From assembly GCF_001649575.2 (NCBI RefSeq), contig NC_051449.1, positions 13,516,374 to 13,580,373 of the forward strand: DNA of 64,000 nucleotides, given 5' to 3'. Every line of letters starts with the position of its first letter. Within the stretch, counting starts at the first letter, position 1. The DNA comes from Kryptolebias marmoratus. Lineage: Eukaryota; Chordata; Actinopteri; Cyprinodontiformes; Rivulidae. The translations under genes and the position numbers were made by a program. The notes beneath the pieces are model-generated. The model did no database searches. It had not been told where the DNA came from and worked only from the letters and a program-made list of their open reading frames with translations. Positions 46,513 through 63,958 of this stretch are shown here, in pieces.

Positions 46513-46611
46513 CAGAACGACTACAACTCTGCCATTCCTTACCACAGTTCATAAAACATACTGTGTCCTGTGTGAGCAGAAACCAAAACACGTCCTACCT
46601 CAGTTCAGGCG

Positions 46612-48108
46612 AAGTTGTGGCATTTTGCAAAATGTAAATAAAAACAGAATGCAATTTTTTGCAAATTTTATAAACCCATATTTTATTCACAATTAAACAT
46701 AGTAAACATGTCAAATGTTTAAACTCGGAAATTGTACAGTTGCTTTAAAATAAATAAAGCAATTTTGAATTTTACGCCAGCAACACATCTCAGAAAGAGG
46801 CAACAAAAGGCTGTAAGAGTAAGTGGTACATATAAAAAATACAGCCTGAGGAGTATATTGCAATTATTTAGGATAATTTAGCAATGAGTCGGCAAGAGAA
46901 CTGGATACAAAAACAACATTTTAGAGAGGCTGAATCTCTTAGAAGTAAAGATGGGCAGAGGTTCACCAGTCTGCAAAAAAAAAGTCAATATTTTGTCAAC
47001 TGAACAATGTCAGAATAATGTTCCTGAACAAAAAAAATGGGAAGACTTTGAATATCCCATCATCTACAGTTCATAATATCAGTAAATATTTCAAGAATCT
47101 GGAGGAATCTCTGACCTTGAAGGACAAAAGGCTGAAAGTCAATACTGGATGCTGTGATCTTCAGGCCCTCGGGGGCCGCTGCATTAAAAACAGGTCTGAT
47201 TCTGTTCTGGACATCACTGCATGGACTCAGGAACATTTCCACAGATCACTGTCTGTAAACACAGTTCACCATCCAGCTACAAACGCAGTTGAAGAAGAAG
47301 TCACACCTGAACATCATCCAGAAACGCCGTCGTCTTCTGGGCCAAAGCTCATCAAGAAAGAACCGAGACAAAGAGGAAAACTCTTCTGCAGTCAAACAAA
47401 TCAAAACTTGAAATTCTTTTTGAAAACCATGGATGCCAGGTTCTCCTTTGTTAAGTGAAGAGGGACCATCCAGCCTGTTATCAGCGCTGAGTTCAAAAGC
47501 TGCCTCTCTGATGGTATGGGGGTGCATTAGTGTCTATGGCATGGGCAGCTTACACAAGTGGAAAGACACAATCAATGCAGAAAATGTGAAAGGTTTTAAA
47601 ACAACGTATGCTTCCATCCAGACAATGTCTTTTTTCAGGGAAGGTCTTTTATATTTCGGGAAGACGATGCTAAACTGCAGCCTGCATTCATTAGAACAGC
47701 ATGGCTTTGTAGTAGAAAAGTCTGGGAACTGAGCTGGCCTTTCTGTAATCTGGACTTTTCACCAATTGAAAACATTTGATGCATCATGAAACAAAAAATC
47801 CAGCAAAGAAGACCCGGGACTGTTGAACAGCTGGAATCCTCCATCAGACCTCCAGCTGCTGCTCTCCTCAGGTCCTGGACGACTACAGACTGATGTTAAA
47901 AGAAGAGGAGACGTTTCACAGAGGATAACATGGCTCTGCCTCAGCTTCTTTGAGATATGTTACTGCCATCAAATTCAAAGTTACCTTTAGAAAAAATCTT
48001 AGTTCAAACATTTGATGTGTTCACTACGTCCCATTAAGAATAAAATAAAGGTTTATGAAATTTGCAAATCATTGCTTTTACTGTTTTGATTTTAATGTTA
48101 CACAGCGT
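46612..48108 (+). mobile_element. decayed Tc1-like DNA transposon
   Basis: About 1.5 kb bounded by inverted repeats: AAAATGTAAATAAAAACAG near 46628 pairs with the reverse complement of the stretch ending near 48108, and ATTTGCAAATC-type sequence is shared inside both ends. Between them lie transposase remnants in more than one frame: a helix-turn-helix-like segment (SSTVHNISKYF), RCIKNRSDSVLDIT, SLMVWGCISVYGMGSLHKW and LSPIEN-type sequence reduced to FSPIENI. Several stops and shifts make it inactive. The catalytic aspartates cannot all be identified. Confidence 0.85.
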
Positions 48109-48589
48109 CATTGGTGTTGTAGTTACAATGGGCTCTACTGGACTCTGTGACTGCCTTTAGAAATAATGCCAAAATTAGCTGACTTTTAACTTTAGTGGTG
48201 CAAATTCCTCAACATATCAGCAGCTAATCAAGGGATCAAAACACAGTGGACATTGGACTTCAGGAGACCTGCCGGGTCTGGACCCCTCTGGATTTCCTGC
48301 TTGTGTACTTTTGCCACTCCTGTTTGTAGATTTAAAAAAAAAAAAGATACTGTGATTTGTGTCATCATTACAACCTAAGTTTGCGTCTTGTTTTTTTTTT
48401 TGGGGGGGGACATGTTCAGCCTGTGAATCCAGTGATGGGGTATTTTGGGGGCAGAACGTGCAGTGTTTGTTTACATCCTGTCTGTGTGTGTGTGACAGTA
48501 TGAGAATGTGTGCCTGTACAGTCCTGGGTCACTCCGAGGACCCTGGAGGACCTGACATCGTTGCCCTGCTTTGGCCCTTGGTGGTCACT

Positions 48590-49290
48590 GGTTTACATGT
48601 GAGCCGACGCCGAGGTGCGCATGCCCACTAAGAGGACGCAGCGGCTCCATGTGTGTTGAGGCGCATTATTTGGCAACAGACGCGGCAGTGGGGAGGGCCG
48701 AAAAAAAGAGGATATCCCCTGGATTTCAAAAAAGCAACGATTTATCGGGGTTAACTGCAGATTAAACCTTCCCCGGTCGACCATCGGCGAAGAAGGGGTG
48801 ACAAAGCTCCAAAGTAAGTTGACTTACGCGAGGCTTAAGTTTTTTTAGTGAGTGGATCGCGGGGAGCCTTTTATTCGGACTCGACGAGAGGAGCCAGGTT
48901 TTCCTCCACCTATCTGTGACGATAAAGAAGCTGATGGGCTGTTGAAAAGTAACACTTCTCCGCAGAGCCAAAGGTTGAGCTCCGGGGAGGGGAAGGGGGG
49001 GGCTAGCTCTGCCGAAATTTATTCATTTTTACCCTTTCCGAGGCACACACCGGGTTGTAAGAAAAAAAAATGACAGCCGGAGCTGATTTTTTTGTGCGAT
49101 AGAAGTCGCTAAATGAGGTGAGGATTACGGCGTTACATCGCCGCCGGGCGGCTCGGCTCGGCCCGGCTCGGCTCGGCTCGGCTCGGTCCGTGGGCCGGGG
49201 TCGGTGCAATTCATGAAGATTTTGTTCCCCGGGAGAGGGATTGAGGGGGACACGCAGGTAAACAGCGCCGCCGTAATGCTACTTTTACGG
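48590..49290 (+). promoter_or_regulatory. gatad2a: CpG-island promoter and probable non-coding first exon(s) of gatad2a
   Basis: A dense CpG region. Good splice donors follow at 49118 (GAG|GTGAGG) and 49258 (CAG|GTAAAC), and a weaker one near 48813. No other plus-strand gene lies between here and the gatad2a start codon at 59575, whose exon has an acceptor only 3 nt before the ATG, so at least one upstream non-coding exon must exist. Multiple donors suggest alternative first exons. Confidence 0.6.
49147..49187. repeat. (GGCTC)n pentanucleotide tract
   Basis: About seven to eight GGCTC-type units with small changes, within the CpG island and close to the probable first exon. Confidence 0.9.
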
Positions 49291-49310
49291 CTTCGGGGTG
49301 AAAGTTTGTG

Positions 49311-49368
49311 CCCCCCCTCCTCCTCCTCCTCTTCCTCCTTCTCCTCTTCCTCCCTCCTTCCTCCTTTC
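49311..49368. repeat. polypyrimidine (TCC)n tract
   Basis: An almost pure pyrimidine run on the plus strand, just downstream of the candidate first-exon donor. A sequence of this kind can form triplex DNA. Confidence 0.9.
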
Positions 49369-49446
49369 GAGCTGTCCCGCATCGTGGGGTTCAAAGCAGG
49401 CAAGAGGCAGGTCAACGGTTCGGGCTCGGTTCTGGTTGTCGAAAGG

Positions 49447-49455
49447 GTGTGTGTC

Positions 49456-49498
<43 letters not shown>
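49447..49498. repeat. (TG)n microsatellite
   Basis: A TG tract with one CTGTC interruption near its start. Confidence 0.95.
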
Positions 49499-49500
<2 letters not shown>

Positions 49501-50499
49501 GGGGGGAGAGCTTGGAGGACTTTCACTAGTTTCGGACTTGAAGTGTGTTCGTGTCAGCCGCCGATGCTAAAACGGTTTCAAGCTAGGCTAAAGGAGATAA
49601 ATAAAAAGACGTCGTGTTTTTTGTTTGTTTGTGGACGTAGCTAACGTTAGGCGGTGTCAGCTGTCGAAAAAAAGCCGGCTAGCTGCACATGTAGTGTGGG
49701 CTGGGTTTAGTGTTTTAAAGGGCTGCCCGGGCTCCGGAGGGTGTGCTGCCCGGCGCGGCGCTAATGGTGGACACGGCTGCCCGCTCCTGAGCCCCGTGGC
49801 ACCGCTGTTGGTTCTGCTATCTGATAGCTAATCTTCCTACTTCTCTCTGTGACAACCGTAGTCTTCCTCCTCTTAAAGCTGAACACACACACACACTCAC
49901 GCACACACACACACATTTCTCCACATGAGTTTGCAGCGCTTCAGGACAAAGCTGTGGCTCTGGATTTTTTTTTTTTTTTTTAATTTTTTTTTTATTTTAT
50001 TTTTAGCATCAACCCGCTTTATGAAAGGACGTACATCTTGTGTTGATGTGGACGCATTAAGTCGGATTTAAAAGCTTTTAATAGTTGAATGAACAGGACT
50101 GAAGCTGCTCACTGAACGGCATGAAAGCCCCGGTTTCTACACTTACATTCATTTGGGACTGAATGTATTGATTGGGTTTAGATGAAATACTAAATCTGAA
50201 TTTATTAAAGTCCCTATTTCGTGTCCTGTGCTGTAGTAAGACATTTTGAGCTGGTTTTTTTTTTATTTTATAATCATTAGACTATTAGGAAAAGGAACAT
50301 TTGAGGCAGGTGTAGCAATGTTTTGGGAGTTTTAGAAGAAAATGCAGCAACTAAATCTAATTATTTCTAATTAAATAGGTTTGTAATGCTAGAAAATACA
50401 TTAAAATGCTAGTTTGTTTGTGTTATCAGAGCATAAATCCAAAACAGTCTCAACATTTTTCTGGTAGTACATATTTGTGCTTTTTGCTGAGTAGTCAGT

Positions 50500-51110
50500 T
50501 GACAGCTGATGTTTGTGTGTCTTTTACAAAAAATATCTCACGAGTCACTGGACTGATTTGATTGAAACTTGCAGACAGGAAACACCGGGAGCACATCTAC
50601 AGCTGACTGACTTTCGGAGTCCGCCCGATTTAAGATGGCCGCCACACCCAACTGACTTTAAAAGGCACACAAATGGCTCTAACCTAGTCGATTTCACAGA
50701 TATTGACCAAAGCCTTGGTGCGGCACTAGCCGAGACTGATTCCTATCACATATTTGAAAAGCTAACAGATTGCGTAAGGTCTGCCTTTAAAAAACTATTT
50801 GGAGTCAACTCTGTCTGTTAGCACAATATCTAATGAAGCACTTAATGGATTTTAATGAAACTTTTAGGAAGTAATTGTTAGATGTGCCTCTACGACTGAT
50901 TAACATCTGGAGTCAGTCTGATTCAAGATGGCCATCACAGCTATTTGACCTAAAAAAAAACACAGAAGTGGCTGTAATTCAGCCAGTTTCACAGTCACTG
51001 AGCACAAATTTGATGTGCTAGTAGCTTGAGTCACTCACATCTCCTGATATTGTATCAGATTTCACCTAATGTTATTTTCGAGGCTCGACCGAAACACGAC
51101 AACGCCATCA
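50500..51110 (+). repeat. dispersed repeat family, two head-to-tail units
   Basis: Units at about 50500-50815 and 50816-51110 share AATATCT, TTTGATTGAAACTTGCAG-like, AGTCNGNCTGATTCAAGATGG, CCACACC/CACAGC, CACACAAATGGCT, TTTCACAGATATTGA-like and AGTAGCTTGAGTCA. AAGATGGCCGCC (50632-50643) in the first and AAGATGGCCATC (50925-50936) in the second sit at the same place in the unit. Confidence 0.8.
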
Positions 51111-54100
51111 CTTCTCAGCACGAGATGACCTCAGCCTAAAACTCTGGCGTGAAAGACTGTGCGCGCAACATGCATTCCTTCCATGAATGCTGGACCTTTA
51201 ATCTTATGGATGTTCTTATCAGTCATTATTGGGTAGTTAGTACTACAGCTGGCCTGCTGCGAAACGCAGCGACTTGTGCACCGTGCGCTCAGGATAGAGG
51301 GAGACTTTATTGCCTCTTTACTTTGGGGGAGATCTGGAACAAACTTGCAGTTGTTCACTCGAACAAAGGCTCTGGAAAGTGTTATTTATGTGTTGACAAT
51401 ATGCCGGTTGCCTCTAGTGAAGTGGCAGTCAGGAAAGAGGGGGATGTTTTACTCTGAGCTGCTGATCTACCTGTCCTCGCTGAGAGTGTAGAAGTTATGT
51501 GCTTTGCTGCACGATGCTCCGCTGGTACTGTCCACACCCTAAGAATTTTTTTTTTTTCATTCTGATTTTTTCATTCCAATAAAGTTACAAGCCTGAGTCA
51601 GAAGTTGCTTCCCAGAAATCTCTGTTGGAGCAGTCGCACACAAATCTGCTCTGGAGCTGTTGTGTAATCAGCCGTGGTTTTGTGAAGGGTCATCTGCTGG
51701 CCAATATTTAAGTTGTGGCTCAGAACTCCGGAGTCACAGGACAGCTCTCTGGTCAGAGACTGTATCTAAAATATAGGCGGCAGCGCGTTTTGTGTTGAAG
51801 CTTGTGCAGTCGGGTTAGGTGTTGCATAAAACTCGGCTCTGTTAGTGCAGAGTTATTCATCTGAGGAGAATCAGTGATCCACACAGGACTGCTTTCGCCT
51901 GAAGTAGAAAAACTCCATTATGATAAAGTTATACGGGTTTTTGTTTGGAAACTGTCTTTTTTATCATCAATAATTTAGACAGAGTCAACCAAGAAAAAAT
52001 AAAAAATACCATGCCCCAGTAAAGAATTCCTTGCTGGCTCAGCAGTTTTACAGGGCAGCGTGGCTGCATAGTTGCACAGTTTTTGAAATCCTCGAGCGAT
52101 GTAGAAATATGTTTTCTCAGGGTGAAGGTCCGTCAGTGGGTAAATAGAGTGCTGAACACATACTGTATGTGCCACGGACGGCGCTGACGGCTCAGAGGGA
52201 GACTGTCGGTGTGAATGTTTGATGACTGAGTGACTGATGGTCGACAGGATCCAGGAGTGACAAGATAAATAGCCGCCTGCGAGCGGGAAGAGGAGGCAGA
52301 GATGAGGAGAGCCCTGAAAGATGTTGCAGCCTGATACCAGATTAAAGTTAGTGGATTTTTTTGCACCAGTGAAAGTTACACTTGTTCAGATTCCAGCACC
52401 TGCACAGCTTCATGTGATCACGTTGTCTGTGATTTATTTACTCCCTCAGCAGATGTGAAGAGGATGATTGATTCGATGAAGAACTGCAAAAAACATAAAG
52501 CACCATCACATAAACTGGCACCCTCTACAAGGGAAGTAGTTGACCACATAAAGACACATCACTCAGATACATGAAAGGTAGTATCTCACAGCGCTGTGGC
52601 TCTTAGAGACCAGTTAGCAACTCCAGATTTTTGAGAAAATAAGCAAATTTTCTGTTGGAAGCCGTGCAGCTGCGTTTCGAGTGGCTAGTTTTTGAAAAAT
52701 CCCGGCTTAATGTTGTGTGCATTGCTTGCCAAATTGTATGTATCTAGGCCATGCACATTATTTTGTTGCCCACATCATACCCGCCTTGGATTGCGTTGTA
52801 CCCATCTTGACATCCGCCCCCACATTCATCATTTAGTCTACTGAAGACAGGCAGATTGCGATCAGTTCTTAATAATTATCATTGATCACTGGTGTGGTTT
52901 GTAGACCTGGATGTGTTTTTGATCAGAAAGCTCCTGTCCAGGTGGTCTCCTCGAGAGGGGTTGGGAACACCCGAGACAAAACTGAGATGGGTAAAGATGG
53001 GTTGGAGGCACCCACAACGACTCTGTGACTATTCTGCACACCTCAGCGACTCACGCAAGGAAGTTGAGAACCCTGGCAAACTTTTTGGGACACTTTGGAG
53101 ACTCCGTCACGGATGCCGTTCTCCAACTAATCTCCAACAGTCACAGCCCAGTGAGATTCTACCTTAAACACGTGTTTGAGACTGCAGATGTAAAATGGTG
53201 TGGGTTTGTTTAAAACGTGTATAAACTCTCGTATCGTAGTGATGCACTGAGGAAGGTAAATGCATAGTTGGCTTGTGGACCTAGAGCTACAGATACAAAG
53301 GCTGCAAACAAATTGTGCTGCTTTATGTGCCAACGAGCTGAGACTTCTTCACTGAAATTACTTTTCAAACGCCGCACAGTTGTCTACGTTTATAGAGCAT
53401 TTATATCGAGGCAAACAAAAATATGGTTTTGTAATCACAGGTATTGGTTTGCGGTGAAGCTGCAGAAAGTTATTAAGTCATTACTTATATCAATACCTTT
53501 TTTTTCATTGCATTTTATTGGATTTTCTCTCAATCTGGGCTGTACGTATTTGTCGCAAAGCTACTGGAATTCGTTTAGTAGGTTTTGTGTTGAGCAGTCG
53601 CAGAACGCTTGTCTGAGTGGATTTGGAAATGCAGTTATGGTCGTGTCTCATTTATTTAACTGACCGCAGTCGTCTGGCTTTCACATCAACCTTCTGTGAT
53701 CGGATGGATCTGACTCTTTTCAACAAAATGCACACAAGCAATGTTTTACCTCACACACGACGCCAGAGACAGTAACAGCGGGGTCATAGACATGTCAGAG
53801 AAGTCCCACCATTTCTCAGGACACGTCTCATAATTTGTCCTGATGTTATTGTTTAATGATATACATTTCTTATGTGTATATAAAGCCCAGACAACAGACA
53901 AGCAGTTCTGCTTGAACTGTATCGTGTTCCTGTTTTCTGTATCAGGACTTCCAATATCACTTACTCGCATGCAAAATGTCACCAAAACGTAAACAAAGCC
54001 TGTAAAACGAACATGGAGCAACAGCCTATTTTTCAGTAAAACAAGTTCCCTGAGCTGGACAGATGATATCGGTCTTTATGTGCAGCTGACTGAGTGAAAA

Positions 54101-55657
54101 ACACATCACTTTAAACTTTATTTTATTTTAGTTGGATTTGAATGGAAATTAAAAATATCCAGGTAGATTTAGACCTTTACTTAGAGATTTGTTTAAGTGA
54201 GAGAAGGAGTTGTAAGCTGCTGCAGGTATTTAAAAAGTATCCAGTGTTTATTTGTGAACACGTGAAATCACAAAAAAACGTTTCCTTTAATTAGTGTTTC
54301 AGAAAAGGAAAGACTTGGAAATTCATTAAAATCACACGTTCAGGCATCTAAAAGTTAAAAACTAAAGAATTAATCTGTAAAACTTGACAGTCTCTCTTTT
54401 TTTTTTTAGTTAATCCACTCATATATGACAGGTACTCTTCAGTGACTGTAGCGCTGGCTAATATGCAGATGTTGTGCAGATGTTTTTGTTTAAACTCCTA
54501 CTCTGTGCACTTTTTAAATCCCCTAAAAATCTCTATTCAGCAGAACTACATTGTAGAAGGTTTTTTTTCCTCTCCTTATTAAGTGCCGTTTCATTCCTGA
54601 AAATACCAGACAATGCAGATCTGATGATAACAAGTGCAGAAGTCCTGCCTTAGTCCTGACTGCTCACCTGGCTAAAACATGCTTTTTAATGATGTTATAC
54701 ATTTAGTTCACAATCAGCATTTCTTACTGATGCATGAAGCAGTTAGAGATGAAGCCGAAGCCGTTTGAGTCGGTGGTTTTGATGCTGCTGTTCGGTGTTT
54801 TGCAGTTCCCAAACAGAAATGCCAATTAGTGCCACTGAATGGGTGTTTTGCTTATTAAATGTCCCCTTTGCAAATGAAAAACACGGTACTTTAAGATCCG
54901 TTGATAAGAGTAAATTCAAGATTCATACAGAAATGTGTTAAAGTGGTTATTGACTAAACAAAGAGCGTCAGGGTGTATCTCTGTCCGGTCATCCTCGTTA
55001 GACCTGTTGCACTGACTCCTGGCTCACCTATATTATGGTTGAAGCCATATTTAAAAGGAGACGCACACCAGGAAAAACTAAAGCGTTTCTCCCAAACTGT
55101 CAGCCCAACAAACTGAAGAGCTCCGACCACCACCTCTTCGACTTTTCAGTCAAGTTTTTACTGTTAGAAGCTGAGTATTTTCATCTTATTTGACTAGAAT
55201 TAGGATAATATTGTAGGCAAGACGATTCAGATAATGGTGCCATGACACTTTTTTTATATTCACACATGTCTTTTGATTAAAAATAGCCTAATATTGAAAC
55301 AGAATGTGTGGCTTTGTTTCTGATGTGTTTAAAAAGAAAACAAAAAACCCTTTTGTCTATGTGGTATGAAAAGCTTTCATTTTAGGGACTTTGAACGGTT
55401 GTATGTGAGGTCAGTTTCTTGAGCCGGTTGGGGTCTGGCCCCCCTGTGTGTGTGTGTGGTCCAAGGAATTATGTGTAAACTGCCTCGGAGATGAAATGTG
55501 AAACCTGTCAGCCATTCATGCTCCCCATTACAAAGATAGGCTTAGTGTCCGTGTAAGGTTAGGATTGAAAGAGGCTTCTGGGTGGTGGGTGTCTCGTGTC
55601 CAGCGTCTTCTGCCAGCATCATTTCTCTACCGTACCCAGCAGATTTGATAATAATCA

Positions 55658-55658
<1 letters not shown>

Positions 55659-55701
<43 letters not shown>
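55659..55701. repeat. (CA)n microsatellite
   Basis: About 21 uninterrupted CA units. Confidence 0.95.
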
Positions 55702-55703
<2 letters not shown>

Positions 55704-55791
55704 CAATGGCTGACACTGTGGAAGCGCTGTGCCTGCTCCAGCACCTGAAGGGTTAACAACAGCTTCAGCCTCTCTCTCTCTCTCTCCGTCA

Positions 55792-55840
55792 TACACACAC
55801 ACACATACACACACACACACCCCTACACACACACACACAA
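55792..55840. repeat. (CA)n microsatellite, interrupted
   Basis: CA tracts with TACACA and CCCCTA interruptions, preceded by a short (CT)n. Confidence 0.9.
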
Positions 55841-57313
55841 GCCAACCGGTTGAAACCGGTTCCCAGGAAAAGTGCTTTGTGTGTCCCACTGAATCCTGGG
55901 AAGGGTCATGTCATGTGTGTCTCAGTGATGTCACAGTATTAAAAAACTTAGTCAGCTCTCGGTTATCAGATCATTGCTCCGCACGCTGCATTGTGGCACC
56001 GCGTGCGCACTGTATAGGTATGTCATGAATACGCAAACCGTTCCTGATGCTCGTCGCCAGAACTTCTTAAAGGCCAGGAAGAGGAGGGGGGGTGAAAGTC
56101 TGCACGGTGTGTAGAAGTAGCCCAGGTTGTGAGGGTGATTGTAGTCACTTTTCACCACCCCAAAAAACCCACAGCTTCCCGTAACATTGGGCATGCCATT
56201 ACAGATTGAAAGGCTTGGCCCTTTTTTTTTTCTGAACAAAGTCATTAAATGCATAAGGTTTGATTCAGGTCATAACTGGAAAGTTCTTCTCCCTGTGTTC
56301 ATCCAGTGACCACTGAAAGGCTCTTAGTGTGACATTTGCCTTCTGTTTAACGTTTTGTGAACTTCCAGCAGATCTCGTCTCCTCTCTGATGGTACCATGC
56401 CGTATAGGACAAACAAGTTTACATTTTTCACATCTGATAATGACCAAAGTCAATCCAAAGCACCTCTACATGCACACTAGTATCCTGGTTTGATCTTCTT
56501 CAGGATACGAATCGTCCACGGTAAATGAAAAACAATTCATGATTGGACTCCATATTGATGACTGTAGCACAGTCCATGTTCCTGCAAGTTATTTCTGAAT
56601 TCACTCAGGAGTCGAGGCTAAACATAGTTTGCTCTCTGTCAGAATCTTCTGTAATTTCCACTTTGCTTGATTTAGTAACGCTGTTCGAACCGCCAGTAAT
56701 GGTGTGTAATTTAACAATAACTAAGAATGTGCGTTTATAGATTTCAGGCCACACTTGATGTCAGAGTCCTCCAGTTTAGCCACATGTCCCAAAAATAGAG
56801 CGTGTTTACTTGAGTATTTTGAAGTATATGCATAATATGTGAAAGTTCAAGTATAAAGAAGTCAGAATTAGATGTGTTGAGATAACAGTGAGCTTCTCAA
56901 AGCATTCAGTATCCAGCAGGCCAGCTGTTCCTACAGTATGTTTTTGACATCTTTCTATCGTGAGAAAACATGAAGTCATAAAACAGAAACACTGGTGTCA
57001 AATCAGATTAACATATAATCTGTAATTGATTAACTGATCGTGTTCCACACAGCGTGACTTTAAATAAACTGTATTTTATAAGCAAAGATGCTTGAAAGCT
57101 CAAGTAAACAGCGAGTAAAAACCAACGAGTAACATTTCAAAGTGAAGTTTCTGTAATTTAATGGACTGGATGGTCATAAGGTGTGAGTCACGACCGAAAG
57201 AAGGAAATATTATGCGTTAGCAGCTGAAATGAGCTTCTTTTGTAGACTGGCAGGGCTCTGCCTTAGCGATAAGGTGAGGGGAGGAGCTCGGAGTAGAGCC
57301 GCTGCTCCTCCTC

Positions 57314-57535
57314 ATCGAAAGGAGGCAGCTGAGGTGGTTCAGACATCTGATTAGGATGCCTCCAGGGCGCCATCCTTTGGAGGTTTTCTGGGCACGTCTC
57401 AATGGGAGGAGACCCCGGGGCACACCCAATACTCATCAGAGGGATTATGTATCCTCTCCGGTTTGGTGACGCCTTGGGATCCCCCAGGAGGAGCTGGAGA
57501 GTGTCGCTGGGGAGAGGGAGGTCTGCCTCCATGAT
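57314..57535 (+). mobile_element. LINE (non-LTR retrotransposon) 3' coding fragment
   Basis: The plus-strand frame from 57314 reads RRQLRWFRHLIRMPPGRHP, then RRPRGTP, RDYVSSPVW, a stop (TGA), then RLGIPQEELESVAGEREV. This is the C-terminal tail found in many teleost LINE-encoded proteins. It is short and has an in-frame stop, so it is dead. I cannot assign the LINE clade. The long minus-strand open frame over it is a shadow. Confidence 0.75.
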
Positions 57536-59574
57536 CTGACCACAGATAAGCAGCAGACAGACATGTGAGTCACTCTGCTACTAAAGTATGTGTGTCCTGA
57601 CTCCTGTCATGTCTGTGTGAAAACTGAGGTGAAACTTACCATTATAGAAAGACAGGCAAAACGTTAAACGGAGGAAGAACGATGCACACTTTGAGACATT
57701 TTGTGCTGAAGGTGTGAGAAGTTGAATCCCAGTTTTTGTTCTCTCTCCTCTCCACAATTGGCTCGATGCGGCATTGATGTGGCTGTTATTATATGGACGA
57801 CTATGATCTGATTTATTTCATTCACAGAGTGCTTTTTATGATTAACCTACAGGCCTGTCTCGAGTCTTCTGTGAGATATTTGGTTCGTGATGCATAAATT
57901 AGACTCTATCTGTTGATAGAGATGAGCTGTCAGAAGTCCAGTAGCAGACATGGATTAAATGATTGACCATCTCCCTGCGTCTCCCCTCGTTTCTGACACG
58001 ACTGAGCCTCTGTCAGGGTAAAGTGTAACAATGTGTGCCATGTACTGGAGCACGCCTGAGGGCACAAGTGCACTCTGTAACGCTCATCGGTCTGACAGAG
58101 CGAGCTGCTGTACGTCTTTGTTTCTGTCAGCGTCTGATGGGACTGAATCTGCTGGACAGGGCAGCTCAGTCAGTAAAGGATCTGCTGTTCTTCCTAAAAG
58201 AGGGAAAAGAAATATATTGGTTCTGTGCTCATAAATGGCAAAACAGGGTCTTTTTGAACTGTTGTGAGTATTTTACCAAAAATCAGTATGCTTAAATGTT
58301 CCCTCACTGCCTTTTATTGGCTGTTGATGTGTGACTGCAATAGTTTTTTTCGTAAAGTCATTTTTAAAAGAAAATCTCTTATGGCACCTAAATAATCCAC
58401 TGATTTTTTTCCCCCTTTTTGTTTTTTGCACAATAAACATTAAACACTCGCTCTATACTCCCATAGTTTTTCAGTTTTCCTTTTTTCATTGTTTAGACTG
58501 GATAATTGGGTGTTTTGGAGTCATGCTGGAGTCAACATCTTGGCCATGTGACCGCTCTAATCCAGCATGTTTTGTCTGGGGGCCATTTTAGTCAGGCTCT
58601 GTACCCTGCAGTTGATTCAAGGTCAGTTTTGTCTGCTGCTGAACTTAATGATGGGTGCACTATCATAACAAAAGAAAAGATGACCATAATGTGCAGGGTA
58701 ATACCTCAGTCATTTAGCTTGGTTGTTTTACAGTTACAGTAAAAAAGAAAAAAAGGTGAACTAGATTAGAGGTTAACTTTGCCATTTGTGCATCACAGCT
58801 GTGACATTTTAAAACTGTCAGGTCTTTTGATCTGATGCCAACTTTATTACAAATAACAAATTAGAAATAAGGAGATGGTGGTAGGAAGCTGAACGCTATA
58901 CAGAAGATTAGACACTTGGTTCATCTCTAATCAGAATCAAACTTTTTTTTTTGACAGCACTATTTGATCGATTTATTTACCTATTTATTGTTCATAGCTG
59001 CAAATTTAAAAAAACACAATCATGTTGGATATTTTTTCAGCTATTTTGACAGGTCTAAACTCCTAATTTTCTCCAGTTTACAAATATAGCTTGTTTGTAA
59101 ACTTTTAGGTGATGAAATGGTAATTTTTGAAACTAAAATTTCCGTATGTAAAGTGACTACGCCGCTCTAGCTGCTTAAATTGCAAATAATAACCCAAGCT
59201 TGGGTGGTAAGTGGCTAAACTCCAGCTTCAAAATGTTACAAGCAAGTGCATGCATGTTTGCATACTATAAATAAAGCTGGCTTCACATAGACTTTGATTT
59301 TATTGTGTTTCATCCCTATTTTTACCTGTTCAACCTCATTTTGGATCCCTGGGCAGACTTTTGGTGTTCGCATGTCAGATTTTATGTTTGGGAAGACGCC
59401 TAACCTCACCTTGTCTCCTTTAAATCCAGTGAACTGTGGGTGAGTTACGTTAGAGGAAAAAAACACTCACTGCACAGCTAGAAATTTCCTGTAAATAGAG
59501 TTTATTTACCTGTACATATGGTATTGTTTTTAAGCTATTTAGATGACTGATATATTGTTTTCTGTCCTCAGGGA

Positions 59575-63958
<4,384 letters not shown>

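Larger units (their letters stand above)
49500..59571 (+). other. probable first intron of gatad2a
   Basis: About 10 kb between the CpG island and the first coding exon. It holds dispersed repeats (50.5-51.1 kb), a LINE fragment (57.3 kb), (CA)n tracts (55.66 and 55.79 kb) and no other recognised coding exon. A possible decayed non-autonomous element lies at about 52500-53200 but its ends are not clear. Confidence 0.5.

Noticed and set aside
47018..47458. A 146-residue plus-strand open frame taken at first for a host gene
   Set aside because: It contains transposase motifs and lies between inverted repeats, so it belongs to the dead Tc1-like element.
57263..57532. An 89-residue minus-strand frame with a clean start and stop
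   Set aside because: The plus strand of the same DNA encodes a known LINE tail, so the minus-strand frame is a shadow.
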